Shown piece after piece: positions 56,936-63,604 of a DNA stretch of 64,000 nt. Under the pieces are notes generated by a model. It was given only the letters and a program-made list of their open reading frames with translations. It had not been told where the DNA came from and did no database searches. The stretch is from Caulifigura coniformis (lineage in GTDB: Bacteria; Planctomycetota; Planctomycetia; Planctomycetales; Planctomycetaceae). Within the stretch, counting starts at the first letter, position 1. Each line of letters begins with the position of its first letter. The stretch is taken from assembly GCF_007745175.1 (NCBI RefSeq), contig NZ_CP036271.1:2683814-2747813 (forward strand), in the 5' to 3' direction. The position numbers were made by a program, and so were the translations under genes.

Positions 56936-57583
56936 TCACGCCTGTCGCGCCAGCCCCAGCCGAATTCCCAGCAGGATGAAGAACCCGCCGATCGTGCGGT
57001 TCAGCCACATTCCCGTCCGGCTGCCAAGCTGCAGCGAGCGGGCATGAGAGGATGCCCAGGCCAGGAACAGGCACCAGATCGTGCCGTTGATCGTGAACAC
57101 CGATCCGAGGAACAGGAACGCCAGCGGCTTGTTGGCCGCCATCGGCTCGATGAACTGCGGCACAAACGCCAGGAAGAACAGCGCGACCTTCGGATTCAGG
57201 ATGTTCGTCAGGAACCCCTGGGCGAAGACTTTCCGCAGACGCGACGCCAGGGCCGGCGTCCTCGCCCCCCGGGAGCGTTGGCCCGACATCAGGAACATCA
57301 CCCCGATGTAGATCAGGTAGATCGCCCCGGCGAACTTCACGATGTTGAACGCCATCGCCGAAGTTGCCAGCAGGGCCGACATGCCCAGCGCCGCCGCGGC
57401 CACGTGCAGGCAGCATCCGCAGCTGATGCCGAGTGCCGCCACGATCCCCGCTTTCATCCCCTGCGTAACGCTGCGGGTGGTGATGTACAGAGTGTCGGCC
57501 CCCGGCGTGATGTTGAGCAGCCAGCTGGACGCGACAAACAGGGCGAGATCGTGGGTACCGAGCATCAGGTGGCGAGACAGCAA
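56936..57583 (-). CDS. LysE/RhtB-family amino-acid exporter
   Basis: A 215-aa inner-membrane protein with about six hydrophobic segments. The family signature LLNITPGADTLYITTRSVTQ near residue 25 is followed by GISCGCCLHVAAAALG, then FAGAIYLIYIGVMFL, and FLTNILNPKVALFFLAFVPQ. These proteins export homoserine, threonine, lysine or similar compounds; substrate unknown. The ATG at 57583 is used. Confidence 0.9.
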   Translation of the reverse strand: MLSRHLMLGTHDLALFVASSWLLNITPGADTLYITTRSVTQGMKAGIVAALGISCGCCLHVAAAALGMSALLATSAMAFNIVKFAGAIYLIYIGVMFLMSGQRSRGARTPALASRLRKVFAQGFLTNILNPKVALFFLAFVPQFIEPMAANKPLAFLFLGSVFTINGTIWCLFLAWASSHARSLQLGSRTGMWLNRTIGGFFILLGIRLGLARQA

Positions 57584-57630
57584 AGCGTTGAAGAGGTTCG
57601 GATCGGGGCCGAGGATTCTTGCGCGTCAAT

Positions 57631-58020
57631 TCATACCTCCAAGTGGAACAGGCGTTCACTCGCCGGGTGCCATTGAAAGCTTGAATTCTGGTCGAACCAG
57701 GGCTCGAGCGGGCCAGAGAGACTCAGAAGTACGAACCAGGCCTTGCCGGACGCGGTCTGGCCCCAGGTCTCTTCCTGGCCAGCTGGTGCCCTGGGGCCGA
57801 AGTCGAGGTCCGTCGAACCATCAGCGTTCGTGATCAGCTTGCCCCGCTTGTTGTTCCTGCTCGGGAACGGCTGCGAAGTCTGCAGCTTGGAACGCGTTTG
57901 AGGGTCATCCAGCACGACCGACCAGAAGTCCTTCGCCGGGACGTTGGCCGGAAGTCTCATCCGGCAGGTCTTCGCACCGTCCAGCGGCTCTCCCGAAATT
58001 GTGACCCCGATTGAGGGGAA
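57631..58020 (-). pseudogene. Truncated DUF1214 (DUF1254/DUF1214) remnant
   Basis: The frame encodes SIGVTISGEPLDGAKTCRMR, then LPANVPAKDFWSVVLDDPQT, GKLITNADGSTDLDFGPRAP, and GPLEPWFD, the C-terminal core of DUF1214. The N-terminal DUF1254 half and most of DUF1214 are missing. Reading upstream, similarity ends where the GACCTGTGAC tandem repeat begins (58021). Downstream, after EPWFDQ, the sequence runs into FQWHPAS, encoded by the same CCGGGTGCCA stretch found next to palindromic copies 1 and 4. A start-like ATG at 57960 gives a 109-aa product, but a decayed fragment is more likely. Confidence 0.8.
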
Positions 58021-58132
58021 GACCTGTGACGACCTGTGACGACCTGTGACGAGACCTGTGACGAGACCTGTGACAGCCGAAAATGGTCTAGTACATTGGT
58101 TTTTTCGACCTGTGACATGTGTGACATGTGTG
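58021..58132 (+). repeat. GACCTGTGAC tandem repeat
   Basis: Three copies of GACCTGTGAC, then two of GAGACCTGTGAC, a 30-nt spacer containing TTTTTT, and a second block GACCTGTGAC-ATGTGTGAC-ATGTGTGAC. TGTGAC is the constant core. Confidence 0.9.
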
Positions 58133-58398
58133 ACGAGATCGGTGGTCGTTTTTCACCCCGTTTCGGCGGGTGGTCACGCGTCGGTTTCGAATTGCCAAAG
58201 AACGAACTCTCTCTCCTTACAGGTGAGGTTGCGCGGGGCGGGAACTTGTGATGGGTCTGGCGGCGTGAGGTCCGATTTCGACGACTGCGACCCCGAGTCT
58301 CCCCCCGCGCCATTTCTGGCCCACGAGGTTCCCTCTAGAATCTCTCAATCGCCGGCCTGGCTTCCGGCCCCCGTGCTGCTCCACCCAGGGCTACTCCC
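58133..58398. other. Region upstream of the DUF2314-ankyrin gene
   Basis: About 265 nt after the tandem repeat with no gene. It should hold the promoter of the downstream gene. No hairpin or clear consensus is visible. Confidence 0.3.
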
Positions 58399-59190
58399 AT
58401 GAGCGACTCCGAACCCTCCAGAGTCTTCTGGTTCAAGAACGACGCCCCAGAGATGCAGCAGGCGTACGCGAACGCCCGCAAGACCTTCCGCTACTTCTGG
58501 CGAGAGCTCTCCTGGGAACGCCGACGAATCGTCCCCGCCCTCGATCTCGCCTGCGTCAAAGCCCCCTTCTCCGACAGCGACGTCGAGGATGCCGAAGTCG
58601 AGCATATGTGGCTCTCCGAAATCGATTTCGATGGCCGCACCGTCCGCGGCGTCCTGCTGAACAGTCCCAATGAACTCAAGTCCGTCAGCGAGGGCGACTC
58701 CGTTCGCATCCCGCTGACCAACATCACCGACTGGATGTACGCGATCAACGGCGAGGTCTTCGGCGCGTACACGGTCAACCTCATGCGTTCCCGGATGAAG
58801 CCCCGCGAACGCAAAGAACATGACGCCGCCTGGGGCCTCGACTTCGGCGACCCCGATTCCATCCGCATCGCTCCCGAACCGAAGAAAGCCGGCTTCCTGA
58901 AGAGCCTCTTCGGAGGCAAGCCGCCGGCCGACACGGACGAGCATCCGATGAGCGCGGGCATGGCCGAAGAACTGAAGAAGCAGATCGCGAAAGATCCGTC
59001 CTTCGTCTCCACCAAAGATGACAAGGGCTGGACGCTGCTGCACGACGAGGCCCTCGCAGGGAACCTCGCGACGGTCAAGGTCCTGCTCGAAGCCGGCGCC
59101 GACAGGAATGTGGTGGCGAAGAACGGAATGACGCCGCTCAAACTCGCCAAATCCCTCGGCTGGGACAAAGTCGCCGCGCTTCTCAAATGA
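58399..59190 (+). CDS. DUF2314 protein with C-terminal ankyrin repeats
   Basis: A 263-aa cytosolic protein. Residues about 15-135 are DUF2314: AYANARKTFRYFWRELSWER, then VEHMWLSEIDFDGRTVRGVL, and ITDWMYAINGEVFGAYTVNL. A low-complexity linker follows, then two ankyrin-type units, KGWTLLHDEALAGNLATVKV and DRNVVAKNGMTPLKLAKSLG. DUF2314 is of unknown activity and is found with toxin/immunity-like and ankyrin proteins; an immunity or protein-binding role is a guess. Palindromic copy 4 starts 3 nt after the stop. Confidence 0.85.
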   Translation: MSDSEPSRVFWFKNDAPEMQQAYANARKTFRYFWRELSWERRRIVPALDLACVKAPFSDSDVEDAEVEHMWLSEIDFDGRTVRGVLLNSPNELKSVSEGDSVRIPLTNITDWMYAINGEVFGAYTVNLMRSRMKPRERKEHDAAWGLDFGDPDSIRIAPEPKKAGFLKSLFGGKPPADTDEHPMSAGMAEELKKQIAKDPSFVSTKDDKGWTLLHDEALAGNLATVKVLLEAGADRNVVAKNGMTPLKLAKSLGWDKVAALLK

Positions 59191-59192
59191 CA

Positions 59193-59237
59193 CTCGGCAA
59201 CGCTCGTCACTGGCTGCAAGCAGACCAGTGCCACCCA
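59193..59237 (+). repeat. Palindromic element, copy 4
   Basis: CTCGGCAACGCTCGT precedes the shared core CACTGGCTGCAAGCAGACCA and GTGCCACCCA. It forms the 3' end of the truncated transposase reading frame. Confidence 0.85.
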
Positions 59238-59944
59238 TGGGATGCTGCCATTGGCACCCGGCGCCGCTGCAGTTCGTTCCACAAGCGAAAGCCCTGGAAG
59301 CCAGCATCGCCGACGAGCAGCGATCGCTCCGGAAGATCATCCAGCATCTCGAGCAGATGGTCGCGCTCGCTGCTGCCGGTGTGACCCTGCCGCCAGTCCC
59401 AAAGCAAACCCAATCCCATGTGCCACAGGACGGTCAGCCAGACCTGCGGGCCGGCCGGCAATCGTGAGGGTTTCGGTCGCATGGACTTCTGACGTCGACG
59501 CCTGGGAGGGCGTTTCTTCGGAGACTGAAAGGCGCGTTCGTTGGCCTGTGTCCGGGAGGCCGCGATACGAGTTCCATCGACAGCCAGCACACACCAGCCC
59601 CACAGGCGCTCGTGGCCTCCCTTGAGGGTCTGCATCTGTTTCCGGAAGTGTCGGGTGAGGCGTTCTCGGAAGGTGGGCGTCCAGCGCTGGAGGGCTTTGA
59701 GAAAACCCTGGTAGGTGTCGGCCCCGACATTCCGCCAGCCGAGTCGCAGTGCGGTGTCATGAGCGACCGTGAAGCGTCGTGTCAGTTCAGGCTCTTCTCC
59801 GATGGCCCACGCCAGCGCGACGCGGAGGAGCGTGAAGAGCGACCAGTTCGAGTTGCCATGTGTGGCAAGGTCCTGGAGCAGATCCTCCTGCAGCAACCGA
59901 AAGCAGGATTGCGAAATGCTGCCGGGCCGGTTATTGGCATCCAT
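59207..59944 (-). pseudogene. IS4-type transposase, 3'-truncated
   Basis: A 245-aa fragment. It begins normally (SQSCFRLLQEDLLQDLATHG) and contains the first DDE Asp in VLAVDGTRIAA and the second in LLVGDAGFQGFRLW. It then loses similarity, ending ELQRRRVPMAASHGWHWSAC, where the last residues are translated from palindromic copy 4. The C-terminal half with the catalytic Glu and YREK-like region is missing, so the enzyme cannot be active. An inverted repeat, CCAGACTCCC/GGGAGTCTGG at 59946-60000, lies just upstream of the gene and may mark the IS end. Confidence 0.8.
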
Positions 59945-59945
59945 G

Positions 59946-60000
59946 CCAGACTCCCCTTGGGTCTGTAAAGACTGCTGTTTGGCGACAGCTGGGAGTCTGG
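59946..60000. repeat. Inverted repeat near the IS4-type end
   Basis: CCAGACTCCC (59946-59955) and GGGAGTCTGG (59991-60000) are perfect complements upstream of the transposase start. Confidence 0.5.
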
Positions 60001-60041
60001 CTCTTTCCTCAAATCCGGCAAAGACTTATCCCGTTTCGTTC

Positions 60042-60067
60042 ACGGCGTTGCGTGCCACCCGACCCGC
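60042..60067 (+). repeat. 26-bp inverted repeat, left arm
   Basis: Starts ACGGCGTTGCGTGCCACC and ends CGACCCGC. It is the exact reverse complement of 61267-61292; together they enclose 1.2 kb. Confidence 0.85.
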
Positions 60068-60127
60068 CAGTACACACCGGCCACGGCATCATACTCGAAG
60101 GTTTCGACGAACGGCCTCAGAAGTGTG

Positions 60128-60886
60128 CTATCTATGGCGCTCATTCCATCGGCAACGGCAGTTGAACGGGTTTTCGAATTGTGCCACCACATGGATGGCT
60201 TGAAGACGACGATACGTCGCGGCCAGAGACAACCCGCAATACACGGCGACAGCATAGTTCCACATGAGGTCGCGACTGGCGCCGACGACGCCGAACCAAT
60301 GCCGGTCATAATGATCGCTGCACCAGGCATCGACTTCCGTATTGAGTGCGGCAGGAGGAGTGACAGGCTCCATATGGAGCCCAAAAGGCACCCCGATGCT
60401 GGACATGACGTCCCCCGATGGCACCTTTTTGGTTCCTCGTGGAAAGGTCATAAGCCAATACACATTCTCGCCAGCTGCGCTGCAATGCTCAGGGCTAACC
60501 GGGCAGCGGTACTCGACATGTCGCGGGCGGATGATGGAGGGACTTGGAATCGCATACATTCGTAGCACATGAGTACGTAAAGTATGCGCGTCCCCCACGA
60601 CGGGATCGACCAGCCCCGGGTTCGACCTATGTCCCGTGTCAATACCGACTCGGAGCAAGGAAGAGAGCTGCGGTCCCATTTCGCATGGAATACGTACGAT
60701 TCCGCCTCCAAGCGTCCCTGACCACGCCTCCGCCTCGATGTGCGTTCCAACCCGAGTGAATCGTTTCGTCGATTCACTCGATGCCGCCGCGCGCTCGATG
60801 TCCTGCCATGGCAGTCCAACCGAAAGCCACGAGGGATAAACCAAATAAAACATGTCCGCCGATTCTATGCGTAACATCGCCGTCAC
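60128..60886 (-). CDS. Orphan protein inside the inverted-repeat cassette
   Basis: A frame of 252 aa (GTG at 60886; ATG three codons on). No domain recognised. It has no signal peptide. Features: SWLSVGLPWQDIERAAASSE, LGGGIVRIPCEMGP, RPRHVEYRCPVSPEHCSAAG and VDAWCSDHYDRHWFGVVGAS. The start overlaps the stop of the upstream 137-aa frame (ATGTGA), which suggests two coupled genes. Near the 3' end another frame continues with LRPFVETFEYDAVAGVYWRV to a stop in the left repeat arm; a frameshift cannot be excluded. Codon use is less GC3-biased than the core genes. Confidence 0.5.
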   Translation of the reverse strand: MTAMLRIESADMFYLVYPSWLSVGLPWQDIERAAASSESTKRFTRVGTHIEAEAWSGTLGGGIVRIPCEMGPQLSSLLRVGIDTGHRSNPGLVDPVVGDAHTLRTHVLRMYAIPSPSIIRPRHVEYRCPVSPEHCSAAGENVYWLMTFPRGTKKVPSGDVMSSIGVPFGLHMEPVTPPAALNTEVDAWCSDHYDRHWFGVVGASRDLMWNYAVAVYCGLSLAATYRRLQAIHVVAQFENPFNCRCRWNERHR

Positions 60887-61296
60887 ATAGGAACTCCCAA
60901 CATTCCGATGAGGACAGCGGCCGCGACATCTGAAACTAACTGGGACTGGTTGCCCGAGGTACTAGTCGCGGTGCCGGTGGTAGCCGCTCCTCCCAAGATG
61001 ACGTAGCTGGCAATCGCCGCTACGGCCACTGCCACGCCATTCTCATCCAAATCGTTAGTATTATAGACAACCAGGCCAGGATTTGCCTGCCTCACTCGAA
61101 TTGACGTCAGCGTAATCGGCAGGTCGGCAGCCCACCCGGGCCGGGTGGCTGTGGTCAGCGTCTCAGAAATCCGTGAATTCGTGGCTGGGGACGCAGCGGA
61201 GCGAAGCCCCCAGCCGAACGTTGCCGAGCGCTCCCTGCGACTGGTCGCCCAAGCTGGGGGCAAGTCGCGGGTCGGGTGGCACGCAACGCCGTCCAC
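60883..61296 (-). CDS. Orphan frame starting in the right repeat arm
   Basis: A frame of 137 aa opening with GTG inside the inverted repeat. The first 50 residues are encoded by repeat sequence and look non-native. The last 50 (NGVAVAVAAIASYVILGGAA, TGTATSTSGNQSQLVSDVAA) have one hydrophobic stretch. It may be a 5'-truncated gene whose 3' end is coupled to the next frame. No function assigned. Confidence 0.35.
   Translation of the reverse strand: MDGVACHPTRDLPPAWATSRRERSATFGWGLRSAASPATNSRISETLTTATRPGWAADLPITLTSIRVRQANPGLVVYNTNDLDENGVAVAVAAIASYVILGGAATTGTATSTSGNQSQLVSDVAAAVLIGMLGVPM
61267..61292 (-). repeat. 26-bp inverted repeat, right arm
   Basis: GCGGGTCGGGTGGCACGCAA then CGCCGT; the exact reverse complement of 60042-60067. 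Confidence 0.85.
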
Positions 61297-61664
61297 GATT
61301 CTGCTTTCGGCGTAACTTCCGTCTTGGCAAAGAAATCGAGTCTCCGGTAGGGAACGGGTGCTAACGCCTTTCCCCAGGAGACTCGATCATGGCACGGAGG
61401 CCATGTCGCGCAGGATATGCGCAGCAGCTCAGGGCTGGAATTGAGGACCTCTGCCCGCCGCGCGCCCGGTGCCATGCTCGCATCGCGCAGTCGGATGAGC
61501 ATGCGAATATTGCCGAGCGCCGTCGCCCCCAGCTCCGGTGGGGCGCGCGCCGACGGACGCCAGGCAGGATGGGGATGGCGTGGCGGCGCCTGGCGCGTTC
61601 CTTGATTCAAACCCCTCGATCGGCCATCACTCCTGACTGACGGTCGCATCAGGAGGACGAAGCG
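61297..61664. other. Gene-poor spacer with an inverted repeat
   Basis: About 370 nt. It contains ATCGAGTCTCC (61335-61345) and its complement GGAGACTCGAT (61377-61387). Frames on both strands here are short, Arg-rich and unlike any protein I know, so I treat them as non-coding or as remnants. The downstream end should hold the promoter of the SecA-like mini-protein gene; GGAGG lies shortly before its ATG. Confidence 0.45.
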
Positions 61665-62285
61665 ATGGGGTGGTGGAATGTTCTGTTTGGCGGCGGGAAG
61701 CCGAGGCGGCTTGAAGAACGACCGGATCGTCTGTGGATGACTGCCGACGCCAGGTTTGAAGGGTTACGCAGTGAAGCCATCGCCCGGTCGACAGGCGGAG
61801 CGGACGCAGTGCTGCTGGTCGCGCATTTCCCCGATGTGTTGGCCCGTCTGGACGAGATGGTGGGACAGCGGTCGTGGGCGGTCCCCTGCCGGGCAGTCCC
61901 GGCCAGCGACCTGTCGCGGGAACTGGCCTTCGCCGCGAGGCTGGACGAGTCCGCCGTCATCGATCTCCTCGTCGCGGAACGGCATCCGCTCCCCTCAGTG
62001 GACGAGGAACTCCTGGAGTTCGCCCGCGGGTTGCCCTGTCGCTGCCGGATGGCCCACGTCCTGTCTCTGGAAGACCCCGTCCTGAAAGCCTTTGCAGGAG
62101 ACCGGACGCGGGACATCCTGAGACGACTGGGAATGAAAGAGGACGAAGCAATCGAAAGTGCGATGGTCACCCGGCAGATCCGGAAGGCCCAGCAGAAGAT
62201 CGAGGGCCGGACCTTCGGCAGCCTTCGGGCCGGGTCGGCCGCGGAATGGCTCGCGAAGAACTGCCCCGAACTGGTCCGGGAATAA
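61665..62285 (+). CDS. SecA NBD2-like mini-protein, nucleotide site degenerate
   Basis: A 206-aa cytosolic protein. Its second half reads like the SecA NBD2-to-scaffold junction: AERHPLPSVDEELL (104-117) corresponds to SecA TERHESRRIDNQLRGR; HVLSLEDPVL (131-140) to YLSLEDDLM; ILRRLGMKEDEAIESAMVTR (151-170) and IRKAQQKIEGRTFG (172-185) to LMDRLGMEEGEPIEHPMVTR and IENAQKKVEARNFD. The first half (VLLVAHFPDVLARLDEMV) matches the start of NBD2. The GRSGRQGDPGS and TNMAGRGTDI motifs are lost, so ATP hydrolysis is not expected. It may bind or regulate SecA; inference only. GGAGG precedes the ATG. Confidence 0.6.
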   Translation: MGWWNVLFGGGKPRRLEERPDRLWMTADARFEGLRSEAIARSTGGADAVLLVAHFPDVLARLDEMVGQRSWAVPCRAVPASDLSRELAFAARLDESAVIDLLVAERHPLPSVDEELLEFARGLPCRCRMAHVLSLEDPVLKAFAGDRTRDILRRLGMKEDEAIESAMVTRQIRKAQQKIEGRTFGSLRAGSAAEWLAKNCPELVRE

Positions 62286-62697
62286 GGAGTTCCGCCGCGA
62301 CAACGCTGCGCCTGGAGACACCGGTGCCGCCGCACTGCAGGTCTCTGCACCGCGCAACCCCGTCCGTCAGGGTGAGGAGTTTTGATTCATTGACATCACG
62401 CGGCGGATTGCCGCTCGGACACGTGGGGCCGTTCACGCAAAGAAACGTCAGAAATCATTCGCCTTTGGCCCGAAGGATCTCGCCAGAGTGGTCATACCTG
62501 TCACACGTGCCGCAACCTCAAACGCTCCTTCTGCTTCCAGCTGTGACACCGATGTCACAGGTCGGTCACAGTTGTCACAGGTCCTCCCGCTGCGGAAACG
62601 CCATCAGCGGCCGGCCATGTCGAGCAGCGAAAAACGGGCTGGTTTCCGAGGAAGCCAGCCCGTAGGGAGACCCAGAATGGAAGCCTGGAGATCGCGA
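62286..62697. other. Intergenic region with TGTCAC repeats
   Basis: About 410 nt between convergent genes. At 62506-62583 several TGTCAC/GTGAC motifs occur (GTCACACGTG, TGTGACACCGATGTCACAG, GTCACAGTTGTCACAGGTC), the inverse of the TGTGAC array at 58 kb. A terminator for the minus-strand peptidase gene follows at 62635. Confidence 0.6.
62635..62662 (-). terminator. Rho-independent terminator of the peptidase gene
   Basis: CGGGCTGGTTTCC pairs with GGAAGCCAGCCCG (one G-T pair), and on the minus strand the stem is followed by TTTTT. Confidence 0.82.
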
Positions 62698-63471
62698 CTA
62701 CGGCAGCCGCAGGAAGACGGCCTCGACAGCGCCGGACGTGTCGCGGCCGGAGTGGCTGTTGAGCACATACCAGGTTCGCAGGTTGCGCCAGGTCCCGCCG
62801 GGATTCGCCTTGTCGGCGGGATCGAGGACGAGGACTTCGGTGTCTTCGCGCGGCCCGCGGATGCCGATGATGACTGTGATGTGCTTCACGCCGTTGACCC
62901 ATAAGGGGCCGAATGTCGTCAGCCAGCCGAGGATCGCTTCCGGCGTGGGAGACATGGGAGGGACCATCTCGAATCCCATGTCGTTCGCAAACGCCTTGAT
63001 CTGGCCGTTCGAGATGCCACCGTCGTCGGTGTAGACCTTCGACCACTTCTCGGACTCGGACGGATCAGGATGCCGCGAATCGGTCATGTTGGTCCGGTTC
63101 CGCTTCCACTGGATCAGCATCTGACCGGAGGCGAACCAGCAGGAGTTCGTTTTGTCCTGCGCGATGTAGACGGGGCTGGGAACGGTGTAGGGACCAATCT
63201 GCGGTTTCGGGAGCGGCGGCGGAACCGGGAGAGGGCCGGGACCGGGTCCGACGGACGGAGCCGCCGCCAGGGCGGCGCGGGTTTTCGGGCCCACGATGCC
63301 GTCGGGAGTGAGGTGGGATTTCGTCTGGAATCCACGGACGGCGGCGCTCGTTTTCGGGCCGAAGATTCCGTCGACCGCCAGAAGCGGCGTCGGCCGGAAC
63401 TTGGCATTGAGCTGCGTCTGCAGCTCCCGGACGTCAGTGCCCGTTGACCCCATGAGAAGGAGGTTGGCCAT
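62698..63471 (-). CDS. Peptidoglycan-binding plus papain-like cysteine peptidase
   Basis: A 257-aa protein. Residues about 1-75 are a PG_binding_1 domain (GTDVRELQTQLNAKFRPTPL, DGIFGPKTSAAVRGFQTKS, DGIVGPKTRAALA). A Pro-rich linker follows, then a papain-like peptidase of the AvrRpt2/C70 or C39-like type with Cys in TNSCWFASGQMLIQW, His in GVKHITVIIGI and Asp in LVLDPADKA. ATG 63471 is preferred to an in-frame start at 63504. No signal peptide is visible, so the export route is unknown. The protein may cleave peptides at the cell wall. Confidence 0.85.
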   Translation of the reverse strand: MANLLLMGSTGTDVRELQTQLNAKFRPTPLLAVDGIFGPKTSAAVRGFQTKSHLTPDGIVGPKTRAALAAAPSVGPGPGPLPVPPPLPKPQIGPYTVPSPVYIAQDKTNSCWFASGQMLIQWKRNRTNMTDSRHPDPSESEKWSKVYTDDGGISNGQIKAFANDMGFEMVPPMSPTPEAILGWLTTFGPLWVNGVKHITVIIGIRGPREDTEVLVLDPADKANPGGTWRNLRTWYVLNSHSGRDTSGAVEAVFLRLP

Positions 63472-63564
63472 GGTCGTTTCTCGAAGAGGGGGGAAAAGAC
63501 CCACAGTGACGACGCAGTGCTATTGTCCTTGTCGCTTCAGGAATGTTGCGTGGCTTCGGACGAA

Positions 63565-63597
63565 GACGCCTTGGCTTCTCCGAAGAAGCCAGGCGTC
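63565..63597. terminator. Long hairpin between two minus-strand genes
   Basis: GACGCCT-T-GGCTTCT pairs with AGAAGCC-AGGCGTC around CCGA, one bulged base. It lies 8 nt after the 3' end of the peptidase-like gene. No T-run on either side, so termination is uncertain. Confidence 0.5.
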
Positions 63598-63604
63598 AGG
63601 AAGA

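Noticed and set aside
58021-58132. Tandem repeats as a possible CRISPR array
   Set aside because: The units are 10-12 nt with no unique spacers of 30-40 nt and no cas genes nearby.
61155-61649. A 164-aa minus-strand frame
   Set aside because: It is Arg-rich, has repeat sequence inside, and looks like no protein; the region is treated as spacer.
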